The translations under genes and the position numbers were made by a program. Below, one piece after another: positions 46,195 through 52,652 of a DNA stretch of 52,652 nt (positions are counted from its first letter, which is position 1; every line of letters begins with the position of its first letter). Where the stretch lies: assembly GCA_000998135.1 (NCBI GenBank), contig LCCV01000012.1, positions 1-52,652 on the forward strand, in the 5' to 3' direction. The stretch comes from Parcubacteria group bacterium GW2011_GWA2_42_14 (lineage in GTDB: Bacteria; Patescibacteriota; Minisyncoccia; Sungbacterales; GWA2-42-14). Below the pieces are notes generated by a model. The model was not told the DNA's origin and made no database searches. It saw only the letters and a program-made list of their open reading frames with translations.

Positions 46195-49100
46195 ATGAAT
46201 TATAAAGAAATTAATAATAATATTGATGTATCTAACGGGGTGAGTACAATTCTTAACCAACTGAACGATAAGCAAAAAGAAGCTGTTCTGGCCATTGAAG
46301 GGCCGATTTTAATAATTGCCGGGGCCGGCTCCGGCAAAACCAGGGCCTTAACCCATAGAGTGGCATACCTTATATCTAAAGGGGTAAGGACGGAAAATAT
46401 CTTGGCGGTAACATTTACCAATAAGGCCGCTCAAGAGATGGCGGAACGAATTAACACGCTAATAACCAATAACCAACAACCAATAACCAACAACACGCTA
46501 TTTATAGGAACTTTTCATTCTTTTTGCGCCAAAATTTTAAGAAACGAGGCGCTAAACCTGAAATATACTAAATATTTTACCATCTTTGACGATAGTGATT
46601 CTATGTCGCTTTTAAAGGAGGTTATGAAAGAACTAAACATAAATTCCAAACAATTTCCCGCGCCAATGATAATGAACATTATTTCCGGTCTGAAAAGCGA
46701 ACTTATAGGACCAGAGCAATATGAAGGAAGAGATTCAATTGAGCCGTTTCCCAAAACTATTTATAAAATATATTCGCTTTACGAAAACCGCCTTAAAGAA
46801 TCAAACGCCTTTGATTTCGACGACCTCATCATGAAAACCGTGGAGCTTTTCAGGCGCTACCCTAAAATTCTCGAAAAATATCAGGAGCGTTTCCGCTATA
46901 TACATATTGACGAATACCAGGACACCAACACCGCTCAATATGAATTAACGCGGATCCTTGCTCTGAAACACAAAAACCTTTTCGTGATAGGAGACGACGC
47001 GCAGTGCCTTCCCCAGGGAACGCTGATAGAAACAAAAAACGGCAGGGTGCCGATAGAAAAAATTAGTCCGGCCGACAAAATCAGATCGGCTACCGGCTTC
47101 GGTAAAACAACGCTTTCCAAAATAGTTAAAATCCATAGACGCAACGGCAACGAGTTTCTAATGCGCGTAAAAACGTCTTCTGGTAAAAGTTTGGCTATAA
47201 GCGCCGGTCATATTGTTTTTGCAAAATTAAAGCCGGATCCCAATATTTTTTATGTTTATCTTATGGAAAGAAAGGACAAGGGTTTCAGGATCGGCCACAC
47301 CCGAGGAGTAAGAATGGGAAGCAAAAATGGTCTCCGGGTTATTAAAAACGGAATTCGGCAGTGTCTTAATCAGGAAGGAGCCGACAAAATCTGGATATTA
47401 AAAACAGCGTCAACAAAAGAAGAAGCGGTATTTTATGAACAGCTTTTGGCATTCACTTACGGAATTCCGACAACGGTTTTTTACGATAAAGGAAGGAATA
47501 TGCCGTTAAATCAGGCCTCCATAGATTTACTATTTTCTAAAATTAATACGCGGCAAAGGGTCGAACGCCTATTTTCTGATCTATCCCTTTCAACCAATCA
47601 TCCCCACCACCGGCCAAGAGGTATTACCCGCAACACCGCAGGGCTGTCTTTACGTTATCGTGCAACAATAGATGTTTGCTTTTTCGGCGGAAGCCAAAAA
47701 AGCAAACGGGCTGAATGGCATGGCCACAGAATTGCCCTTATCAGCGGATCTAATAAACTAAAGAGACGGCTTAAACGCTTTTCGCTCTGGACAATACGGC
47801 AAGCTAAGACGGATAAAAAATCCTGGAGGATAGAAACGGCCCGACAAAAATACGAAGATTGCATAGAATTTGCTAAAAAACTCGCCTCTGCCGGTGAATT
47901 GGAAATTCATGAAAAAGCCCGGCTCTCGAACAAAAAAGATTCGTTCGATCTCATGCCCGCGTCTCATCTGCACCCGGGAATGGCCATTGCTGTTTCTCGC
48001 AACGGACAAATAAAAGAAGAAACAATTATATCGATATCAAAAAAACATTATCGGGGAACACTCTATGACCTGTCTGTTGAAAACACCCATAACTATTCAG
48101 CCAACGGGATCGTCGTGCATAATTCGATTTATTCCTGGAGAAACGCCGACTTCAGAAATATTTTGAATTTTGAAAGAGATTGGCCGGACGCAAAAGTTAT
48201 TGTGCTTGATGAAAATTACCGCTCAACAAAAACCATACTGGAAACGGCTAACTCGGTTATTGCCCAAAACCTTCTGCAAAAACCCAAAAATCTTTGGACC
48301 AAAAACTCCGAAGGAGCAAAAATAGAATATGTTATCCTGCCTGATGAACGGCAAGAAGCCGGATTCGTTGCCGAAAAAATACAGGAATTGCTTAAGGGCG
48401 GGTGTTCGTTAAAAGATATCGCCGTGCTTTACCGCACCAATGCCCAGTCGCGCGCCATTGAAGAATCCTTGCTTGAAGAAAATATCCCTTATAAAATAAT
48501 CGGCGGAATAAAATTTTATCAAAGAAAAGAAATAAAGGATATAATCGCTTATCTGCGTCTTTTTTTAAATCCCAATGACCTCGTGTCTTTGAAAAGAATA
48601 ATCAATGTGCCGGCCAGGGGCATCGGGAAAATTACTTTTCTTAAATTTCTTCAATCAGGAAATAAAATATCGGGGGCCGGCAATTTAACAAGCCGCACGA
48701 ATGGATTTGGGCAAAATGCTGATATTACGCGGATGAGTCCGCTGAACAACGCTGATTATAACAGTAAAGAACAATCGGCTATTCAAAAATTTGAAAAAAC
48801 AATCGAGGAGCTTCGGGAATCTTTAAAATCGTTAACCCTGCCGCTTTTTATCAAAGAACTGATTAAAAAAATAAAATATGAAGAATATCTTGAAGAATCT
48901 TTTCTTGATTTTGAAATGCGGGTTGAAAATATAAAAGAACTCCAAGGCCTAGCCAGACGCTTTACGGAGAGCGAGCCAATTGAGGGACTTGCCAAAATGC
49001 TTGAAGAAATTTCGCTGGCGCAAGACCAGGATGAAATCAAAGAAAAAAATAATTTGCTTCATCTTATGACCCTGCACGCGGCCAAGGGGCTGGAATTCAA

Positions 49101-49383
49101 ATTCGTATTTATCACCGGAATGGAAGAAGGAATTTTTCCTCACACAAAATCAATGTTTGACCCCTCTTCCCTGGAAGAAGAGCGCCGGCTTTGTTACGTT
49201 GGCATTACCAGAAGCAAAGAAGGTCTTTGGCTTCTTCGAGCAAACCAGAGACAGCTTTGGGGAGACATTCAAAAAAACATTGAATCGCGATTTTTAAAAG
49301 AAATTCCGAAAACCCTTCTTAATATTGCCGATTTTAGCGGCGATGAATATGACGATGACGAAGGCGAGGAAATAATTTTTTGA
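46195..49383 (+). CDS. UvrD/PcrA/Rep-type superfamily 1 helicase interrupted by an intein
   Basis: GAGSGKTRALTHRVAYL; DEYQDTNTAQYEL; GDDAQ...SIYSWRNAD; TLHAAKGLEFKFVFITGMEEGIFPH. Confidence 0.95.
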   Translation: MNYKEINNNIDVSNGVSTILNQLNDKQKEAVLAIEGPILIIAGAGSGKTRALTHRVAYLISKGVRTENILAVTFTNKAAQEMAERINTLITNNQQPITNNTLFIGTFHSFCAKILRNEALNLKYTKYFTIFDDSDSMSLLKEVMKELNINSKQFPAPMIMNIISGLKSELIGPEQYEGRDSIEPFPKTIYKIYSLYENRLKESNAFDFDDLIMKTVELFRRYPKILEKYQERFRYIHIDEYQDTNTAQYELTRILALKHKNLFVIGDDAQCLPQGTLIETKNGRVPIEKISPADKIRSATGFGKTTLSKIVKIHRRNGNEFLMRVKTSSGKSLAISAGHIVFAKLKPDPNIFYVYLMERKDKGFRIGHTRGVRMGSKNGLRVIKNGIRQCLNQEGADKIWILKTASTKEEAVFYEQLLAFTYGIPTTVFYDKGRNMPLNQASIDLLFSKINTRQRVERLFSDLSLSTNHPHHRPRGITRNTAGLSLRYRATIDVCFFGGSQKSKRAEWHGHRIALISGSNKLKRRLKRFSLWTIRQAKTDKKSWRIETARQKYEDCIEFAKKLASAGELEIHEKARLSNKKDSFDLMPASHLHPGMAIAVSRNGQIKEETIISISKKHYRGTLYDLSVENTHNYSANGIVVHNSIYSWRNADFRNILNFERDWPDAKVIVLDENYRSTKTILETANSVIAQNLLQKPKNLWTKNSEGAKIEYVILPDERQEAGFVAEKIQELLKGGCSLKDIAVLYRTNAQSRAIEESLLEENIPYKIIGGIKFYQRKEIKDIIAYLRLFLNPNDLVSLKRIINVPARGIGKITFLKFLQSGNKISGAGNLTSRTNGFGQNADITRMSPLNNADYNSKEQSAIQKFEKTIEELRESLKSLTLPLFIKELIKKIKYEEYLEESFLDFEMRVENIKELQGLARRFTESEPIEGLAKMLEEISLAQDQDEIKEKNNLLHLMTLHAAKGLEFKFVFITGMEEGIFPHTKSMFDPSSLEEERRLCYVGITRSKEGLWLLRANQRQLWGDIQKNIESRFLKEIPKTLLNIADFSGDEYDDDEGEEIIF
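47005..48123 (+). mobile_element. Intein (373 aa) in the helicase
   Basis: In-frame CLPQGTLIETKNGRVPIEKI (block A, Cys1) ... YDLSVENTHNYSANGIVVHN (blocks F/G, His-Asn) followed by Ser+1; exteins rejoin as GDDAQ|SIYSWRN. Confidence 0.95.
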
Positions 49384-49471
49384 ACAGAAAATTATGAGGA
49401 TAGTGCTAATTATTTTTCGAGCTTGTCGAGAAAATACATTAAAGTAACTTCTTGATTCGCTTTCAGACCGT

Positions 49472-49595
49472 CTGAGAATGTCATTGCGAGGGAGCGAGTT
49501 CCCTCGCTATGCTCGGGACAGGCTCCGCAATCTCAAAAAATGGCTTATTCAAAAGATTGCTTCGCTCACGCTCGTCGCTCGCAATGACGAAAAGA
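49472..49595. repeat. GTCATTGCGAGGGAGCGA-type inverted repeat related to 11529-11684
   Basis: gtcattgcgagggagcgagttccctcgc...gattgcttcgctcacgctcgtcgctcgcaatgacg. Confidence 0.75.
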
Positions 49596-49682
49596 GGGTT
49601 TTCGTACGGGTCTGTTCGCTCGCTCGAAAAATAAACAACTCGCAGTGATTTTTGAGATGTATTCCAAACAGTCAAACAACAG

Positions 49683-51272
49683 ATGACATACGATAATGAA
49701 AAATATTATCTAAAAGCCGGGAAAGCATCGGATTTCAACAGGAATAAAGATAAAACTCTTTACAAGTTTTTGGAAATGCTTCCCGGGACCCTTGCCTGGG
49801 GCACGATTTTTGGAATTGTCCTTATATCCGTTTTTTTTCCGCTCTTTGCCAGTTTTTTTATAATTACCTTTGATTCATACTGGTTGATAAAAACCGGATT
49901 TTTATCTTTTCATCTCAGGGCCTCTCACAAGCAGATGAACAAAAATCTTTCCATAAATTGGCCGCAAACACTCGATAAATTAACTTCCTCCGAATATAAA
50001 ATTGAAGTTCCGCACTGGTCAAACATTTATCACTTGATTATTCTGCCGTTTTTTAAAGAACCTTACGAAGTTATTCGCGATTCCATTACCGCGATTTTAA
50101 AAAGCGATATATCCATAAAAAATAATTTTATATTGGTTTTAGGCATTGAAGAAAGAGCCGGAAAAGATGCCCAAGAAACGGCGCAAAAACTTAAAGAAGA
50201 ATTCGGAGAAAAATTTTTCAAAATTCTCATTACAATTCATCCTGACAATATTACCGGTGAAATCCCTGGCAAGGGCGCTAACGAAACCTATGCAACCAAA
50301 GTGGCCAAAGAAGAAATTATTGACCGAATGAACATACCTTACGAGCATGTACTGGTGTCTTCGTTAGACGCGGACAGCAATGTTTTCCCTTCTTATTTTT
50401 CCTGCCTTACGTATCACTATCTAACCGCGGAAAAACCGACGAAATCTTCATACCAGCCCATACCGATTTATAACAATAATATTTGGGAGGCCCCGGCTTT
50501 TTCTCGGGTGGTTGCGACTTCCGGCACTTTTTGGCAAATGATGCAGCAGGCCAGGCCCGAACGGCTCGCGACTTTTTCATCCCATTCCATGAGTTTCAAG
50601 GCGCTGGTGGAAATGAATTATTGGCATACCAATATTGTTTCCGAGGACTCAAGAATTTTTTGGCAATCGCTATTATTTTATGACGGCGATTACAAAGTTG
50701 TCCCGCTTCATTATCCCATATCAATGGACGCCAATGTTGCCCCGACTTTTTGGAAAACCGCAAAAAACGTTTATAAACAACAGCGCCGCTGGGGATGGGG
50801 AGTTGAAAATGTTCCTTATACTCTCTTTGGTTTTTTAAAAAATAAAAAAATACCTTTCGCTAAAAAATTGTTTTTTTCTTTCAACCAACTTGAAGGGTTT
50901 TGGGCTTGGGCAACCAATTCTTTTATTTTGTTCTTGCTGGGCTGGCTTCCGCCGATTCTCGGCGGCAAAGAATTCGGCTCCTCGGTTCTTGCCCATAATC
51001 TTCCTTATGTTACGCGCATTATCATGACTTTGGCCATGTTCGGACTTATTGCATCGGCAATTATTTCAACGTCCCTTCTTCCTCCGCGTCCTACAGGACA
51101 CCACGCGCGAAAATATTTTTGGATGATTCTTCAATGGGCGCTTGTCCCTATCACCATCATATTTTTCGGCTCAATTCCCGGGCTTGAAGCCCAAACCCGG
51201 CTCATGTTCGGAAAATATATGAGCTTTTGGGTTACCCCCAAATATAGGGGTAATCCAAAAGCCGGCGAGTAA
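49683..51272 (+). CDS. Membrane glycosyltransferase, GT2-like
   Basis: YHLIILPFFKEPYEVIRDSI; VLVSSLDADSNVFPSYF; EDSRIFWQ; KQQRRWGWGVEN; C-terminal TM helices. Confidence 0.85.
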   Translation: MTYDNEKYYLKAGKASDFNRNKDKTLYKFLEMLPGTLAWGTIFGIVLISVFFPLFASFFIITFDSYWLIKTGFLSFHLRASHKQMNKNLSINWPQTLDKLTSSEYKIEVPHWSNIYHLIILPFFKEPYEVIRDSITAILKSDISIKNNFILVLGIEERAGKDAQETAQKLKEEFGEKFFKILITIHPDNITGEIPGKGANETYATKVAKEEIIDRMNIPYEHVLVSSLDADSNVFPSYFSCLTYHYLTAEKPTKSSYQPIPIYNNNIWEAPAFSRVVATSGTFWQMMQQARPERLATFSSHSMSFKALVEMNYWHTNIVSEDSRIFWQSLLFYDGDYKVVPLHYPISMDANVAPTFWKTAKNVYKQQRRWGWGVENVPYTLFGFLKNKKIPFAKKLFFSFNQLEGFWAWATNSFILFLLGWLPPILGGKEFGSSVLAHNLPYVTRIIMTLAMFGLIASAIISTSLLPPRPTGHHARKYFWMILQWALVPITIIFFGSIPGLEAQTRLMFGKYMSFWVTPKYRGNPKAGE

Positions 51273-51394
51273 ATGTGAATAATTTCATATTTATAAGCCA
51301 TTGAATTTGCCGAAAAAATAAATTTTTGGGTTACACCAAAAATAAAAAGACGCGCCAATCAAAACGCGCCTTTTTTCTAAATAAAAACTAACAC

Positions 51395-51928
51395 CTAATA
51401 CCTGAATAACGTTCCAATCCTTATAATGACCGAGGCAAGAGAATTGGTAATAATCAAACGATAAACATCATCAACGTGGTAGGACTCCGAAACAAATGTG
51501 AGAAGCGAAGAAACCAAGAGGAGTATTACCCAAATCGCGACAAATACTTCTCCAAAAACCCTATGAGGAACCAGTTTGCCGGTTCGTATCCGCACTTCTT
51601 TTAAAACAAGATAGATACCGATAATTCCGAGATATGGTTCGGAAAGCGAATCTGCCAGATGGATCATGGTTTCCGGTATATAATCCTGCAAAAAGAAACT
51701 GACAAGAATTACCGCAAGATAAGCATGGGTTACAAAGCCGAAGAATACGTAAAGGATATCAAGGGAATGATTTTTTACAAACCCAATAAAGTTTTTATGA
51801 CCGCATTTAAGAATGGCAAGAATATCCCCGCCCTTACATTCCAGGTTCTCCATACCCCTGCATTCCGAGAACCATTTTTTTTCTTCAAAGATTCCCTTGA
51901 AGATTGTAGAAATTTTTCTCCAAGTCAT
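51395..51928 (-). CDS. Small multi-TM membrane protein (PsiE-like topology)
   Basis: Four hydrophobic segments (LDILYVFFGFVTHAYLAVILVSFF, YLGIIGIYLVL, FVAIWVILLLVSSLLTF, ...). Confidence 0.6.
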   Translation of the reverse strand: MTWRKISTIFKGIFEEKKWFSECRGMENLECKGGDILAILKCGHKNFIGFVKNHSLDILYVFFGFVTHAYLAVILVSFFLQDYIPETMIHLADSLSEPYLGIIGIYLVLKEVRIRTGKLVPHRVFGEVFVAIWVILLLVSSLLTFVSESYHVDDVYRLIITNSLASVIIRIGTLFRY

Positions 51929-52104
51929 GGTCCCTTGCTCCTCTTAAGGATTCAAGTAAAATTTAACATTTTGTCTTAAATCCTTAAAAAAGCGTAGAGA
52001 TCTTGACGAATCAAGAAAAATTCTCTCAAATGCTATTCTTTTTTGAATGTACCGAATATTTTATTAACAACCTTTCCCACTTGTTCTCCACATCATCTTA
52101 ACAA

Positions 52105-52131
52105 AAAACCCCTCATTTTTTGGTTGAGAGG
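52105..52131 (-). terminator. Terminator of small-ORF transcript
   Basis: Reverse strand CCTCTCA-accaaaaaa-TGAGGGGTTTTTT. Confidence 0.65.
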
Positions 52132-52163
52132 CCCTTAACATGGCTAAAGTGTCGTTATAAGAC

Positions 52164-52220
52164 CTAATAAACAAGTCGTTTATCAGGGGGATAAGATAAA
52201 TCAGCGTTATTTAAAGCCAT
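52164..52220 (-). CDS. Candidate 18-aa small ORF, MALNNADLSYPPDKRLVY
   Basis: Reverse strand promoter TTGCGT-N17-TATAAT, SD GGAGGG, ATG at 52220, TAG at 52164, followed by terminator. Confidence 0.5.
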   Translation of the reverse strand: MALNNADLSYPPDKRLVY

Positions 52221-52511
52221 TTATCCCTCCTCTCTTCTATTATAACACTGCCTATATCTTGACGCAAATGCCGCCTATTAAGTTATGTCGTTTTACCAAT
52301 TACAAAACCTATTATTTTTTCCTACTAAATTTTACACGCGCTTCGCGCGGCAGAAACTGAACGCTCGGGCGGGCAAAAAGGAAGGGGGTTGGGGGGGAAG
52401 GAATCCATTCGCTTCGCTCAGGACAAGCTTTTGCCCGCCCTCGCTTTTCCGCCGCCGAATTTCGTGCCAGTGAAACTGGCGCATCGCCATCAAAAAATGT
52501 AATTTTTCGAT

Positions 52512-52652
52512 CTAGTATTTCCGGCTCAAAGCGTAAAAAATTACACCAGTCCAAATAGAAAAGATACCGAATAAAAGCACGACGGCAGAAAATGCGTACG
52601 CGAATAGACCGAGATTCAATGCTGTTATAAGAGTGGTTGCCGTAATCCAAAT
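52512..52652 (-). CDS. C-terminal part of a membrane protein, truncated by window edge
   Basis: Reverse strand open to the edge: ...IWITATTLITALNLGLFAYAFSAVVLLFGIFSIWTGVIFYALSRKY*. Absent from ORF track because it has no start in the window. Confidence 0.6.
   Translation of the reverse strand: MWITATTLITALNLGLFAYAFSAVVLLFGIFSIWTGVIFYALSRKY

Noticed and set aside
51228-51350. Partial duplication of the glycosyltransferase C-terminal coding DNA (TTTTGGGTTACMCC)
   Set aside because: Too short and diverged to claim as a separate gene or element.
52312-52650. 112-aa minus ORF containing ACPERSEW
   Set aside because: CPERSE-like peptides are typical mistranslations of dispersed palindromic repeats; a different frame (52512-52652) reads as a plausible membrane protein C-terminus.

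Overview
The window looks like a chromosome segment from an AT-rich, small-genome bacterium. Gene content and style suggest Patescibacteria/CPR (probably Parcubacteria-like); this is inference, no search was run. Housekeeping genes: purA (partial), lon, an ftsH-like gene, pcm, mltG, gpmI, rny-ymdB, HU, a uvrD/pcrA-type helicase, and several peptidase and envelope genes. Most unusual items: (1) a tRNA-Val(CAC) nested between two halves of a second tRNA-like sequence and flanked by an 18-nt near-perfect inverted repeat, about 3 kb from a large kinase-phosphatase-RNA ligase (Pnkp/Rnl1-like) protein that seems to carry a second, degenerate kinase domain; (2) a ~13 kb cluster (about 23.1-36.4 kb) combining a nitrate/sulfonate/taurine-type ABC transporter, three NMT1/TauA-like solute-binding proteins (two fused to OmpA domains), TelA, an XpaC-like membrane coiled-coil protein, an ARC/Mpa-like AAA ATPase, a VWA lipoprotein and a radical SAM protein, with back-to-back TTGACA boxes in all three divergent intergenic regions and a candidate structured ncRNA at one edge; (3) palindromic or low-complexity repeats that sit in frame inside at least six conserved genes; (4) a 373-aa intein in the UvrD/PcrA helicase; (5) an AAA ATPase with a possible SPFH-like N-terminus and a C-terminal GQYL, divergent from the FtsH-like gene; (6) a Panacea-type toxin-antitoxin candidate, a c-type cytochrome, an 18-aa small-ORF transcription unit, and other smaller observations. 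All assignments come from reading the sequence by eye plus family knowledge.
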